Assembly (NCBI GenBank): GCA_944324675.1
Contig: CALUXE010000001.1
Location: 132,694 to 196,693 of the forward strand
From: an uncultured Elusimicrobiales bacterium
Lineage (GTDB): Bacteria > Elusimicrobiota > Elusimicrobia > Elusimicrobiales > Elusimicrobiaceae
Direction of reading: 5' to 3'
Length of the DNA: 64,000 nucleotides
Shown: piece by piece, positions 41,943-51,482 of the stretch
Numbering within the stretch: position 1 is the stretch's first letter
Layout of the letters: every line of letters starts with the position of its first letter
Position numbers and translations under genes: made by a program
Notes under the pieces: model-generated
The model's database searches: none
Told to the model about the DNA's origin: nothing
Seen by the model: the letters and a program-made list of their open reading frames with translations, nothing else

Positions 41943-42345
41943 TTTTTCCCGGCTTTGGTTTTCCTTACCGCGCCCGATACGATTTATAGTAACGGGCGGA
42001 TACAATACCGCCGCGGCGTATGCGATTTTTGCCCTGACATTATTTTTAATGGGGGAAGAACGATATCAAACGGCTTTGTTTGTATCTTATATATTATCGT
42101 CATTTAATTCGTATTTGGCGCAGAAGTTCCTTGTATTTAGGACCGAGGGCGGCTACGTAAAAGAATATTTCAAAGCAATGAGCGTATGGCTGGCGGGTTA
42201 TTTTATAAACGCCTTGCTTTTGTATTTGCTGGCGGAACGTTTAAACCTTAATATCTATTTGGCGCAGCTTATAAGCTTGGCGCTGGTAACTATATTAACG
42301 TATTTCCTTTTCAAATATTATTCCTTTAGGAGGACGCTTAAATGA
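41926..42345 (+). CDS. gtrA: GtrA-like flippase-type membrane protein
   Basis: The 139-residue protein has four membrane segments and GtrA features: RFIVTGGYNTAAAYAIF at the N-terminus and FNSYLAQKFLVF in the second loop. Family members are proposed to flip polyprenyl-phosphate-glucose across the membrane for glycan decoration. It overlaps clc by 17 bp and gtrB by 4 bp (ATGA). It forms the classical GtrA-GtrB-acceptor transferase order with the following genes. Confidence 0.9.
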   Translation: MTETNNFSRLWFSLPRPIRFIVTGGYNTAAAYAIFALTLFLMGEERYQTALFVSYILSSFNSYLAQKFLVFRTEGGYVKEYFKAMSVWLAGYFINALLLYLLAERLNLNIYLAQLISLALVTILTYFLFKYYSFRRTLK

Positions 42346-43271
42346 AAGATTTGACAATTCTGGTTCCAATCTTTAATGAGGAAAAATCGATAGACATATT
42401 TTTAAAGGCTACCGGGCCGGTGTTGGAAGGCCTAAATTTAAGTTACAAATATCTGTTTGTAGACGACGGCTCCACCGACGGCACGCTTAAAATACTTAAA
42501 GCGCGCGCCAAGGATAACCCCGCCATAAACTATATAAGCCTTTCCAGAAATTTCGGCAAAGAGGCCGCCCTTCTCTGCGGGATAAAAAAATCCGATACCA
42601 AAGCCATAATCCCCATGGACATTGATTTACAAGATCCCCCCGATCTGATACCCGCCTTCGTGGAGAAATGGAAAGAGGGCTACAATATGGTGCTGGGAGT
42701 ACGGGAAAACCGCGACAGCGACAGCCCAGCAAAGAAATTTTTTTCTACCTGGTTTTACAAAGTGCATAATTTTTTCGCGCGGCGCCCGATACCGGAAAAT
42801 ACCGGCGACTTCCGTCTTTTAGATCAAAATGTCGCCCAAGCCATAAAGCAGATAAACGAAAGTACTCTTTTTATGAAGGGTCTTTTTAACTGGGCGGGTT
42901 TTAAGACGGCTTCTGTGGGATATGTGCGCCCCAACAGAGCGGCGGGCGAAACTAAGTGGTCCTATTGGAAATTATGGAACTTCGCCCTAGACGGAATATT
43001 CAACGCAAGCACCATCCCTTTACGGCTGTGGACCTATTTCGGCGCGCTGACAGCGGGGCTTTCCTTCTTATACGCCGCTTTTATAATACTTAAGGTTCTA
43101 ATCTTCGGCAAAGACATACCGGGTTACGCATCCTTGGCTGTGCTGATACTATTCTTCGGCGGAGTGCAGCTTATGTCGATAGGGATTTTGGGCGAATACG
43201 TGGGGAGAATATTCTCGGAAGTAAAACACCGCCCCGCCTATATAATCAAAGAGGAAAAATTAAATGACTGA
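42342..43271 (+). CDS. gtrB: GtrB-type polyprenyl-phosphate glycosyltransferase (GT2)
   Basis: The 309-residue protein has an N-terminal GT2 domain: LVPIFNEEKSI, FVDDGSTDGT, SRNFGKEAALLCGI and DIDLQDPPDLIP. GETKWSYWKL is the amphipathic juxtamembrane stretch, and two C-terminal membrane segments follow. It would move a sugar from a nucleotide donor to undecaprenyl phosphate on the cytoplasmic side. It overlaps gtrA by 4 bp and the next GT-C gene by 8 bp, so the four are one operon. Confidence 0.93.
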   Translation: MKDLTILVPIFNEEKSIDIFLKATGPVLEGLNLSYKYLFVDDGSTDGTLKILKARAKDNPAINYISLSRNFGKEAALLCGIKKSDTKAIIPMDIDLQDPPDLIPAFVEKWKEGYNMVLGVRENRDSDSPAKKFFSTWFYKVHNFFARRPIPENTGDFRLLDQNVAQAIKQINESTLFMKGLFNWAGFKTASVGYVRPNRAAGETKWSYWKLWNFALDGIFNASTIPLRLWTYFGALTAGLSFLYAAFIILKVLIFGKDIPGYASLAVLILFFGGVQLMSIGILGEYVGRIFSEVKHRPAYIIKEEKLND

Positions 43272-44649
43272 AACAATAAAAAAAATGTCTACAAAACCCT
43301 TAGTTGCATGGGGATTGTTTTTCTTAATTTATATTATATTTATTTTCGTTTTTTCCTATCTCTACCCATATGGCGCGGATGAGTATATTTTAAAACGGGA
43401 TACTCTATGGGGCGCGATTGCCAGTTATTTCCAATCCTATATGAGCGAAAACGCAAGAATAGGATTATTGGCCAACAATATAATATTGTATTTGGGCAAA
43501 TGGAGCTTTTTGATATTGAACCCGCTTGTTCAAATCGTATGGCTTTTGTCTTTTTTCGCGCTTGTTTATCTGCGCTTGCCCGACTTTAATAAACTGTCCG
43601 ATTTCCCTTCGATGCTGCTTATCGCCTTGCTTTCCGTTTTTGCCGTCGCCCAGCCCGACAATACTTTATTTTGGATAGGCGGCGCCTGCAATTACAGTTG
43701 GAGCGCCCTGCCGTTCTTTTGGATTTTGACTTGGCTTCGCCTGGAATATAAAGCTAAAGGCAATCTTAATTTAAGCAAAAAATACGCTCTAGCTCTATTT
43801 TTTATCGCGCTGGCCTTGGGTATGAGCAGCGAAAACAGCGGCCCGCTGACAATGGGGCTTATAATATGTTTCGCGGCTGCTTTCCATATAGCGGGCCTAA
43901 AACTGAAAAAACACTTTTGGCTTATAGCTTTGGGTTTGGCGCTCGGAATAGCCTTGCTTTTCGGCGCGCCTGCGATGTGGAATAGACTGAACACGGATAT
44001 TTTTGAGTATTTCAATAATTCATCTTTGCTGGATAAACTGCTTTGGCATATATCGCATATACATTTTTATATTAAAGCTATGTTCCTTATACCAGCAATC
44101 ACTTTTATCGCGCTGCTCATTTGCTCTTTGGATAGAGATAAACCCGAGCGCTTTAAAAACGAGAATTACATCTTGGCGGTAATATTTGCCATAAGCTCTT
44201 GGATATTGGCTGCCGTACTTTTCGCCATACCGTTAATAACGGGGCGATGTTTTTATACGGCGTCCGTCGCGGCTTTAATTTCTTTTCTATTTACCTTAAT
44301 ATACTTGCGGGAAGCCTATAAATTCCAAGCGGTAAAATATTGCGCCATGTTGGCTTTTGCCTGGGCCGTGGCTTTTACGCCCGTCTTCGCTTACCCTTAT
44401 CTTAACTTGCACCGCCAAGACGAAGCCAGAGCAAATGCTATAGCCCAAGCCAAAGAAAGCGGATCTAAAACCGTATTTCTAATACCGTATAAATACCTCA
44501 AAGGACCAAACGACAATCTTACAATAATGTTTTACGATCCCGTCTTCGGCTTCTTGGGATATGCAAATTATTTGGATATGGCGATACAAACCGATATTAT
44601 GAAAGAAGCCGCATATTTATATATATTTTCCAATCCGAACGTGATTTAA
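43264..44649 (+). CDS. DUF6056-like GT-C membrane protein (paralogue 2)
   Basis: The 461-residue polytopic protein shares the motif YPYGADEY after the first membrane segment, VAQPDNTLFWIGGACNYSW and KGPNDNLTIMFYDP with its neighbours. In Gtr systems the third gene encodes the specific transferase that takes the sugar from the flipped polyprenyl phosphate. This gene and the next occupy that place. It overlaps gtrB by 8 bp and is 1 bp from the next paralogue. Donor and acceptor are not predictable from sequence. Confidence 0.82.
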   Translation: MTETIKKMSTKPLVAWGLFFLIYIIFIFVFSYLYPYGADEYILKRDTLWGAIASYFQSYMSENARIGLLANNIILYLGKWSFLILNPLVQIVWLLSFFALVYLRLPDFNKLSDFPSMLLIALLSVFAVAQPDNTLFWIGGACNYSWSALPFFWILTWLRLEYKAKGNLNLSKKYALALFFIALALGMSSENSGPLTMGLIICFAAAFHIAGLKLKKHFWLIALGLALGIALLFGAPAMWNRLNTDIFEYFNNSSLLDKLLWHISHIHFYIKAMFLIPAITFIALLICSLDRDKPERFKNENYILAVIFAISSWILAAVLFAIPLITGRCFYTASVAALISFLFTLIYLREAYKFQAVKYCAMLAFAWAVAFTPVFAYPYLNLHRQDEARANAIAQAKESGSKTVFLIPYKYLKGPNDNLTIMFYDPVFGFLGYANYLDMAIQTDIMKEAAYLYIFSNPNVI

Positions 44650-44650
44650 T

Positions 44651-46006
44651 ATGAAGAAAATTAATTTTAATTATACTTGTTGGGCTTTAGCTTTTACGCT
44701 GTTTGCGCTTTTTATCTTAGTCTTTTCCTATCTGTACCCTTACGGTGCGGACGAATATTTTTATCAATTCCGCTGCCCGGATTTAATCGCCGCGGTAAAG
44801 GAGTATTTTTTTTCTTATACGAACCATAATCCACGCATAGGGCTTTTGGTGAACAATATAATAATATCCAACGGCAAAAGGCTGTTCCTTATTTTGAACC
44901 CGTTGATACAATTATTTCTGGTCCTGTCGCTTATCAGGCTGATAAACGGCAAATGGGTCGATTTTTCTTGTCTTAAGGATTTTCCGCTATTTGTATTATT
45001 GGCGGCGATGAGCGTATTTTTAGTCGCCCAGCCGGACAACACCTTATTTTGGATAGGCGGCGCGTGCAATTACAGTTGGAGCTTTCTGCCTTTTATATGG
45101 CTCCTGATATTTTTAAGACACATATACGAAAACGGTCAAACGCCGAACCTCAAAATTTGGCAATCAGTTTTATTGTTTATCGGCGCTTTCATTTTGGGGA
45201 TGAGCAACGAAAACAACAGCATAGCCGCATTTATGCTTATCTTGGCATTTATGCTTTATTGCTTCAGGAAACGGATAAAGATTTGCCCTTCCCTTGCGAT
45301 AATTTTCCTTGGCGTTCTTATCGGGCTTGTTTTGCTTTTCGCGGCGCCGGGCTCTTATAAGAGGGCAGCCTACCCCTTGTTATCTTTCTTCAGAGAGGCA
45401 TCGATATTAGAAAAGATTACTTGGCACTATCCCAAAATACAAGACTTGGCCGTAAGTATGTTCCTGATTCCCCCAACGGCACTGTTTTTTATGCTGTTGG
45501 AACTTTTATCCACAAGGCTCAAGGCCTTGAGAAATAATGATTTTCTCTATTCGGCCATCACTTTTCTTACCGGTATGTTTTTGGCGGCGATATTGGCCGG
45601 CGCGCCGATTTTGGGAAACACCAGGCCCTTTTATTCCGCCAGCGCGATGTGGATAATATCTTTTGTCTTTTTGATTAAATATTTCCAGGGAATATATAAA
45701 TTTGATTTGATGCGGATATTTGCTTGGGCGGCTTTCATTTTCGCGTTTTTTATCACGCCGTTTTTCTCTATACAGTATTTTTACATATACTCACAGGAAA
45801 AAAGCAGGGGTAAATATATAGAGAAGCTGCGCGCTAAAAATCCGCCTACGGCTTATATCCCTTATCTTTTACCCATAGACGGGCCAACTAACAACTTGAG
45901 AATTTTTTACTACGACGTTTTGCTCAGCAAAGAAAAAGAAAAACTGCTCGGCCTGAACAAAATAGTTATCCTCAACAAAGACGACAGCCAATTAAACATA
46001 ATATAA
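44651..46006 (+). CDS. DUF6056-like GT-C membrane protein (paralogue 3)
   Basis: The 451-residue polytopic protein carries the same YPYGADEY, VAQPDNTLFWIGGACNYSW and DGPTNNLRIFYYD blocks as paralogues 1 and 2. It differs in the central loops, consistent with a different acceptor or linkage. It starts 1 bp after the previous gene and is the last of the gtr operon, ending before a bidirectional terminator. Two such transferases after one gtrAB pair is unusual. Confidence 0.82.
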   Translation: MKKINFNYTCWALAFTLFALFILVFSYLYPYGADEYFYQFRCPDLIAAVKEYFFSYTNHNPRIGLLVNNIIISNGKRLFLILNPLIQLFLVLSLIRLINGKWVDFSCLKDFPLFVLLAAMSVFLVAQPDNTLFWIGGACNYSWSFLPFIWLLIFLRHIYENGQTPNLKIWQSVLLFIGAFILGMSNENNSIAAFMLILAFMLYCFRKRIKICPSLAIIFLGVLIGLVLLFAAPGSYKRAAYPLLSFFREASILEKITWHYPKIQDLAVSMFLIPPTALFFMLLELLSTRLKALRNNDFLYSAITFLTGMFLAAILAGAPILGNTRPFYSASAMWIISFVFLIKYFQGIYKFDLMRIFAWAAFIFAFFITPFFSIQYFYIYSQEKSRGKYIEKLRAKNPPTAYIPYLLPIDGPTNNLRIFYYDVLLSKEKEKLLGLNKIVILNKDDSQLNII

Positions 46007-46093
46007 GCATATCGCCTTGTGGGGCAAGGACTATTGCGCAAATTAAATCCCCCAATTAAAGAAAAAGTCTTTACCCCGAATATTTTGACAAAA

Positions 46094-46120
46094 AAATCCC
46101 CCGCATTAGGCGGGGGATTT
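46094..46120. terminator. Bidirectional terminator between the gtr operon and add
   Basis: The 11-bp stem AAATCCCCCGC / GCGGGGGATTT with loop ATTAG is followed on the minus strand by TTT then GTC. It is shared by convergent transcripts. Confidence 0.88.
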
Positions 46121-46133
46121 GAAATATTTCAAC

Positions 46134-47345
46134 TTATTTAAGATATTCTTTTTCCAAGCGGTTATATTTTTCTATCACCGCCCTCACGAATTTGCGTTTA
46201 TCGTTAAACGGACCGTGGAAGAAACTCCCCTTAAAGCCCGCTATGACGATATTGCGCAGTTCGCGTTTGGTTACGTTGATATTATCGCAAAGCAGTTCCA
46301 GCTCCTTGGTTACGGAAGTATTGGAAACCAATCTGTTATCGGTGCAAATACTTACGGAAAGGCCGCTCTTTATCATTTGTTTTACGGGGTGGTCGGCCAC
46401 TTTTTTTATGAAAGGCAAAGTCTGCAAATTGCTTGTTATGCACACTTCCACTCCGATGCGTTCGTTGGCGATATAAGAGGCCAAATCCTCAACATATTGT
46501 TTTTTGTTCTTTACGTTTTTATCCTTTATGGCGTTATAATCGAACATCAGGGTGCCGTGGCCTATGCGGTTGGCGTGGCATTCGGTGATAGCCTGGAAAA
46601 TACTCTCGGGGCCATAAGCTTCGCCCGCGTGGACCGTCTTTCTGATAAAAGCCTCATGCACATGCTGATAAGCCTGCCAGTGGTGTTCGGCGGGGTATCC
46701 CGCTTCTTGCCCGGCCAAGTCAAAGCCGACGATGGGCAAGCCTTCTTTTTTAAGCAGAACGGCTATTCTGGCAAGTTCAAGGCTGGCTATCGCGAAGACC
46801 TCGTCATCTTTGGCGTGCGCAAGTACCTGGAACATATAGCCGTAATAAGGCGACATATCTTTGTTGAAACTTCTCATCGCGCAAACTATTATGCCGAAGT
46901 GAAACTCCACATCCTCGCCCGATTTAACCGCCTTGGAGGAGTTATGCTCCTTGGCCGCGCGCTCCAACCCTTTGACGGCCGCTCTTACGGCGTCTTCGGG
47001 CCTCAAATCTTTGGAGCAATGCTGCTGAGGAGCGAAACGCACTTCTATGTATCTTACGCCTTCGGCGATATTGTCCTGCGCCAGCTCGTAGGCTATACGC
47101 TCTATGTTTTTGGCGTTCTGCATAACGGCGACGGTATAATAAAACCCTTTAAGATATTCACCCAGATTTTTATATTTATCCTTAAATACGGTTCTTTTCA
47201 AGCCTTCTTCTGTATAGGCGGGCAGCTCCACCTTCTCTTTCTTGGCCAGTTCTATAAGCGTGCTTAAACGCAGAGATCCATCCAAATGCAAATGCAAATC
47301 GGATTTCGGAATTTTCAGCAAAAACTCTTTGGGAAAAGCCGTCAT
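46134..47345 (-). CDS. add: Adenosine deaminase-family protein
   Basis: The 403-residue TIM-barrel metallohydrolase has the zinc motif SDLHLHLDGSL, HAGEAYGP with catalytic histidine and glutamate, RIGHGT, and a terminal SICTDNR. In canonical adenosine deaminases the last motif is TDDP; the second aspartate is asparagine here, so substrate preference may differ. It would deaminate adenosine or a related aminopurine nucleoside. The ATG at 47345 shares a base with the cysS stop (TAATG) and has GGAGGTGG just upstream. Confidence 0.88.
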   Translation of the reverse strand: MTAFPKEFLLKIPKSDLHLHLDGSLRLSTLIELAKKEKVELPAYTEEGLKRTVFKDKYKNLGEYLKGFYYTVAVMQNAKNIERIAYELAQDNIAEGVRYIEVRFAPQQHCSKDLRPEDAVRAAVKGLERAAKEHNSSKAVKSGEDVEFHFGIIVCAMRSFNKDMSPYYGYMFQVLAHAKDDEVFAIASLELARIAVLLKKEGLPIVGFDLAGQEAGYPAEHHWQAYQHVHEAFIRKTVHAGEAYGPESIFQAITECHANRIGHGTLMFDYNAIKDKNVKNKKQYVEDLASYIANERIGVEVCITSNLQTLPFIKKVADHPVKQMIKSGLSVSICTDNRLVSNTSVTKELELLCDNINVTKRELRNIVIAGFKGSFFHGPFNDKRKFVRAVIEKYNRLEKEYLK

Positions 47346-48736
47346 TATTTCCACCTCCATTCCTGCCCTTTGGGCGTATCTTTAACCACTATGCCCATGG
47401 CGGAAAGTTTATCTCTAAGTTCATCGGAAGTCTTAAAATCTTTCTTGGCGCGCGCCGCTTTGCGCTCCTCCAGAAGTTTTTGAGCTTCCACCGGCAGAGG
47501 CTTTTGCGCTTCGCTCTCAAGCAAGGAAAGCCCCAAAAAGCCGTCGGCATATTTTATAAACTCCAGTTTATCTCCGGCGCAAGCCCCGCCTTTAATATAC
47601 TCCCACAATACGGCCAAAGCTTTTGAGGTATTTAAATCGTCGTCCATAGCTTCCTTAAACGCCGCCTTTGCGGCATTAAGCGCGCCACCTTCCTTGACGC
47701 CCGTTTCACCCGCCGCTTTAAGCGCGGCTATTCTATCCATAAGGCCAAGGCGGGTATTGCGCGCGAAAGTAAGCGCCTCGTAAGAAAATTCCAGCTGCGT
47801 TCTGTAATGCGCGCCCAAGCATAAATATCGGTAATCCAGCGGGCTGTAACCCTTCTCTTTCAAAGTGTCCAACGTGACAAACCCGCCGCCCGATTTGGAC
47901 ATCTTCCCGTTTGCCATTATAAGGAATTCGCCGTGTATCCAATAGCGCACATATTGCTTGCCCGTCGCGCCCTGCGCTTGGGCAATCTCGTTGGTGTGGT
48001 GTATGGCCACGTGATCGATACCGCCGCAGTGTATGTCCAAGGTGTCGCCCAAATATTTCATCGCCATAGCCGAACATTCTATATGCCAGCCCGGGAAACC
48101 TACACCCCAAGGGCTGTCCCACTGCATTTGGCGTTGTTTGTCTTTCGGGGAAAACTTCCACAAAGCGAAATCGCTGGGATTGCGTTTCTCATCGTTAAAA
48201 TCCACTCTTGCGCCCGTCTTTAAGCCTTCGATATGCGCGCGACCGACCAAGTTGTGATATTCGGGGAATTTGGAAGTATCGTAATAAATACCGTCGGAAG
48301 TTCTGTATGTTAATCCCTTTTCCTCCAACTTCTTTACCAGCGCTATCATCTCTTTGATATGCTCTGTGGCGCGGGCTATTACGGTTGGCCTTTTGCAATT
48401 TAAGGAATCGAAATCCTCAAAAAATTTCTTCTCGTAGAATTTGGCGATGTCCCACGCGCTTTTTCCTTCGCGCGCGGCGCCCAGTTCCATTTTATCTTCC
48501 CCGCTGTCGGCGTCGGAAGTCAAATGCCCGACGTCGGTAACGTTCATCACGTGTTTCACCGGCATATCAGCCGATAAAGTCCTGACGAGCAAATCTTCAA
48601 AAATATAAGTTCTCAAATTACCGATATGCGCGTAATTGTAAACGGTGGGCCCGCAGCAGTACATTGTGGCAAATCCGCCGTTTAAAGGCGAAAAATCGTC
48701 TTTTCTTTTGCTGAGGGTATTATATATCTTTAGCAT
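47345..48736 (-). CDS. cysS: Cysteinyl-tRNA synthetase
   Basis: The 463-residue class I synthetase charges tRNA-Cys. It has CCGPTVYNYAHIGNLR, including the HIGH-like motif and a zinc cysteine. PGWHIECSAMA, HCGGIDHVAIHHTNEIAQ and the NGKMSKSGGG loop complete the active site. The C-terminal helical domain ends with QEWRWK. It is coupled to add downstream and overlaps the upstream lipoprotein gene by 17 bp. Confidence 0.97.
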   Translation of the reverse strand: MLKIYNTLSKRKDDFSPLNGGFATMYCCGPTVYNYAHIGNLRTYIFEDLLVRTLSADMPVKHVMNVTDVGHLTSDADSGEDKMELGAAREGKSAWDIAKFYEKKFFEDFDSLNCKRPTVIARATEHIKEMIALVKKLEEKGLTYRTSDGIYYDTSKFPEYHNLVGRAHIEGLKTGARVDFNDEKRNPSDFALWKFSPKDKQRQMQWDSPWGVGFPGWHIECSAMAMKYLGDTLDIHCGGIDHVAIHHTNEIAQAQGATGKQYVRYWIHGEFLIMANGKMSKSGGGFVTLDTLKEKGYSPLDYRYLCLGAHYRTQLEFSYEALTFARNTRLGLMDRIAALKAAGETGVKEGGALNAAKAAFKEAMDDDLNTSKALAVLWEYIKGGACAGDKLEFIKYADGFLGLSLLESEAQKPLPVEAQKLLEERKAARAKKDFKTSDELRDKLSAMGIVVKDTPKGQEWRWK

Positions 48737-49280
48737 TTTCCTTTTCCTTGGCGTACTCCAGCGGGATCTGAGTAAAGAAATAATCGCATACGGCCTTGCC
48801 TTTCGCCGTAGCGAAACTTTCGCTCAATATGCATTGAACGTCGATAACCGAAAGAGGATTTACCGTGCCCGCAGGCGACATCGCATAGGTAAACCCGTCG
48901 GCCTTGTAGTGGGAAAACGCCGTCCCGTAAGCAGAATCCAATGCTCTTTGGAATTTCTCCATATCGCTGTAGTTCGCGTCTCGCCCCAAGGATATTTTCT
49001 TTGAGGCCATCACCACAACCGCCTCGCCGTAGGAGCTGTTTACGCTTTCCACAATGTCTTCTTCCACCACCACTTCAGGCACCGCGTCATAGGGAGAGGT
49101 TATATCCTCCTCGCTTAGCGTTTCGTAAAGATATTCGTATTGTTGTTCGCGCTCTTTGCGTTGTTTTTCATATTCGGCATAACTGATGCCATCATATTTT
49201 TTGTAATTTTTTTGATTATAATTTGTACAGGCGCCCAAAAGCACCGCCGCACAGAGTATGGAAAGTATTGTTTTGGTCAT
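48720..49280 (-). CDS. Hypothetical lipoprotein
   Basis: The 186-residue protein has a lipoprotein signal (ILCAAVLLGAC, lipidated cysteine at about residue 18). A Tyr/Glu/Lys-rich coiled region is followed by a compact domain containing AVVVMASKKISLGRD and VDVQCILSESF-like strands. It should be anchored to a membrane facing the periplasm. I do not recognise the domain. It sits between ispF and cysS, overlapping cysS by 17 bp and 2 bp from ispF, so it is part of this housekeeping operon. Confidence 0.82.
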   Translation of the reverse strand: MTKTILSILCAAVLLGACTNYNQKNYKKYDGISYAEYEKQRKEREQQYEYLYETLSEEDITSPYDAVPEVVVEEDIVESVNSSYGEAVVVMASKKISLGRDANYSDMEKFQRALDSAYGTAFSHYKADGFTYAMSPAGTVNPLSVIDVQCILSESFATAKGKAVCDYFFTQIPLEYAKEKENAKDI

Positions 49281-49282
49281 TT

Positions 49283-49771
49283 TTAGCTCCTTAAGTTTAC
49301 CGTTACCGCCGCATAGCAGGCGATAGCCTCGCCGCGGCCTATTTCTCCAAGGCCTTCGTGGCTCTTGGCTTTAAAACTGATATTATCCAACCCGATACCG
49401 AAGATACTGTTCAGCGATTTTCTTATGGCGTCGTAATGAATACGCATTTTGGGTTCTTCGGCAACTACCGTAATATCCATATGGGCTATTTCGGCGTTCT
49501 TTTCCTTAAGCACCTCGATAACGCGCTGCGCTATCACCACGCTTGAAATCCCCGCTATAGACACATCCGTCGGCGGATAGAATACCCCTATCTCGCCCGC
49601 GGACACCGCGCCCAACGCCGCGTCGCATACCGCGTGCAGCACCACATCGCCGTCGCTGTGCCCCAAAAGCCCTTTACTATGTTTGATTTCCATGCCGCCC
49701 ATTATCAATTTGCGGCCTTCAACTAACCTATGTATGTCAAAACCAAATCCCACTTTTATTCTTGTTTGCAT
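49283..49771 (-). CDS. ispF: 2-C-methyl-D-erythritol 2,4-cyclodiphosphate synthase
   Basis: The 162-residue enzyme of the MEP isoprenoid pathway has GFGFDIHRL (zinc ligands), LLGHSDGDVVLHAVCDAALGA, GVFYPP, and a C-terminal KAKSHEGLGEIGRGE. It cyclises CDP-ME 2-phosphate. It overlaps ispD by 16 bp, the common ispD-ispF pair; ispE is not in the window. Confidence 0.96.
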   Translation of the reverse strand: MQTRIKVGFGFDIHRLVEGRKLIMGGMEIKHSKGLLGHSDGDVVLHAVCDAALGAVSAGEIGVFYPPTDVSIAGISSVVIAQRVIEVLKEKNAEIAHMDITVVAEEPKMRIHYDAIRKSLNSIFGIGLDNISFKAKSHEGLGEIGRGEAIACYAAVTVNLRS

Positions 49772-50412
49772 AATAATGCCTCTGCCATTTTCAAATCTTC
49801 GGGAGTAGTTATCTTCAAATTCTCATAGCCCGATTTTACCGCCCGTACTTTCACCCCCAGCTTCTCCACCAGCTGGGATTCGTCGGTGGCGTCTTTCAAA
49901 GAGCCGTATTTTTCCATCGCCTCTTTAAGCAAAGCGCCTTTATAGCACTGCGGCGTTTGCGCCGCCCATAGGACGCTTCTGTCCAGAGTGCGCTCTATAA
50001 AGCCGTCTTTTACCTGTTTTATCGTATCTTTTACCGCTACGCATAAAACCGCCGCGCCGTACTTTTCGGCCTCGGCAAGGCATTCGTCGATATATTCAGC
50101 CTTGACAAGCGGCCTGGCGCCGTCGTGCACCGCCATCAAATCGGCCGAGCCCAGCGCCGCAAGACCGTTCTGCAAAGACTCTATCCTGCTTGCGCCCGCC
50201 GGCGCATAAGATATATCCGCAAACAAGGCCGAAACCTCTTTAAAATTTTCCGGCGTGGTAACCACCACTATCTTGTTTACCAGCTTAGAGGCCTTAAACG
50301 CCTCTATGCTGCGGACCAACACCGCTTTGCCGCCTATCTTCAGCATTTGCTTGGGCCTGCCCATTCGGCTGCCTTGCCCGCCTGCTAAAATAAGCGCCGC
50401 CGTAATCTTCAT
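49756..50412 (-). CDS. ispD: 2-C-methyl-D-erythritol 4-phosphate cytidylyltransferase
   Basis: The 218-residue nucleotidyltransferase begins with ALILAGGQGSRMGRPKQ, and has AVHDGARPLV, AVKDTIK, AAQTPQCYK, ATDESQLVE and ITTPEDLKMAE. It makes CDP-ME from MEP and CTP. It starts 2 bp after the PIN/TRAM gene and overlaps ispF, giving the tight MEP pair seen in many bacteria. Confidence 0.96.
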   Translation of the reverse strand: MKITAALILAGGQGSRMGRPKQMLKIGGKAVLVRSIEAFKASKLVNKIVVVTTPENFKEVSALFADISYAPAGASRIESLQNGLAALGSADLMAVHDGARPLVKAEYIDECLAEAEKYGAAVLCVAVKDTIKQVKDGFIERTLDRSVLWAAQTPQCYKGALLKEAMEKYGSLKDATDESQLVEKLGVKVRAVKSGYENLKITTPEDLKMAEALLCKQE

Positions 50413-50413
50413 A

Positions 50414-51367
50414 TCAACTCTGCTTTATCTTGGCGAATATCATTCTGCCCGCGGATGTCTGCAATATTGAATATACCGCCACTTCCGCGCGCTTGCCTAT
50501 CCACTTGCGGCCGTCTTCCACAACCACCATAGTGCCGTCGTCCAAATAGGCTATCCCCTGTTCCTTTTCTTTGCCTTCCTTCATTACGAACAGAGACATA
50601 TTCTCCCCGGGCAATACCACCGGTTTTAAAGCGGTGGTCAAATCGCAAATGTTAAGCACGGGTATATTGTCTATAACCGCTTCTTTGTTCACGTTAAAGT
50701 CTATGGTAACTATCTCACCTTTAAAATACTTGGCCAAAAACACCAGTTTTTCCGGGCCGCTTTCACCCTCTGCCTTCTTGGTAGTAATTTTTACCGGTAC
50801 AATCTTAAGCTCTTTAAGGCGGGTTATAATATCAAGACCTCTGCGCCCTTTGGCTTTCTGCAAAGGGTCTTTTGATGAGGCCAAGGCATTTAATTTTTCC
50901 GACACAAACTGAGGTATTACTATCGTACCGCTTAAAAAACCCGTCTCACACAAATCAACTATACGGCCGTCTATCAAAGCGCTCATATCCACTACCTTGA
51001 TATGGCGCCCTTTCTTGGCAAGCCCTTCAAGTTCCGTCGCGCGTATTATGCTTAAAAATCCGCCCAGAACCGTAAGCACCCCGGCAAAGACAGTATGATA
51101 ATCCGTCCAGTAATCTATAATGTCTGGAACGTTCATTCTGTATACGCTGTAATCCATAAGCATATACAAAATAAATCCGACCAATGCGCCGAATATCCCT
51201 ATCATTATGCTCAAAAACCGCAAGCTCCTTAAAAAATATTCCGCGCATACTAGTATAACTCCGCATAGAAAACCCATAAATACGCTGTGAGCGTCTTTGG
51301 ATATCAATGCGTACATCAAAAACGGGCACCCGACCAAAGCCGACACCCTGAATATCCACACCGGCAT
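50414..51367 (-). CDS. YacL-like membrane PIN/TRAM-domain protein
   Basis: The 317-residue protein has four N-terminal membrane segments (about residues 5-120). A PIN nuclease-type domain (VVDMSALIDGRIVDLCETG, then TIDFNVNKEA) and a C-terminal TRAM domain (EGKEKEQGIAYLDDGTMVVV) follow. This is the architecture of Bacillus YacL and relatives, often next to ispD and radA, as here. PIN suggests RNA cleavage and TRAM RNA binding at the membrane; the target is unknown. Confidence 0.92.
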   Translation of the reverse strand: MPVWIFRVSALVGCPFLMYALISKDAHSVFMGFLCGVILVCAEYFLRSLRFLSIMIGIFGALVGFILYMLMDYSVYRMNVPDIIDYWTDYHTVFAGVLTVLGGFLSIIRATELEGLAKKGRHIKVVDMSALIDGRIVDLCETGFLSGTIVIPQFVSEKLNALASSKDPLQKAKGRRGLDIITRLKELKIVPVKITTKKAEGESGPEKLVFLAKYFKGEIVTIDFNVNKEAVIDNIPVLNICDLTTALKPVVLPGENMSLFVMKEGKEKEQGIAYLDDGTMVVVEDGRKWIGKRAEVAVYSILQTSAGRMIFAKIKQS

Positions 51368-51482
51368 AAATTTATCTCCTTAGAGAGTTTAAATCCCCTT
51401 TACCGCCCCTCTCTATAAGCCGTAAGGGTATACATCTATATTTTACTATTTTTTAGACTGTTTTTCGTCTATAACGATTAAA

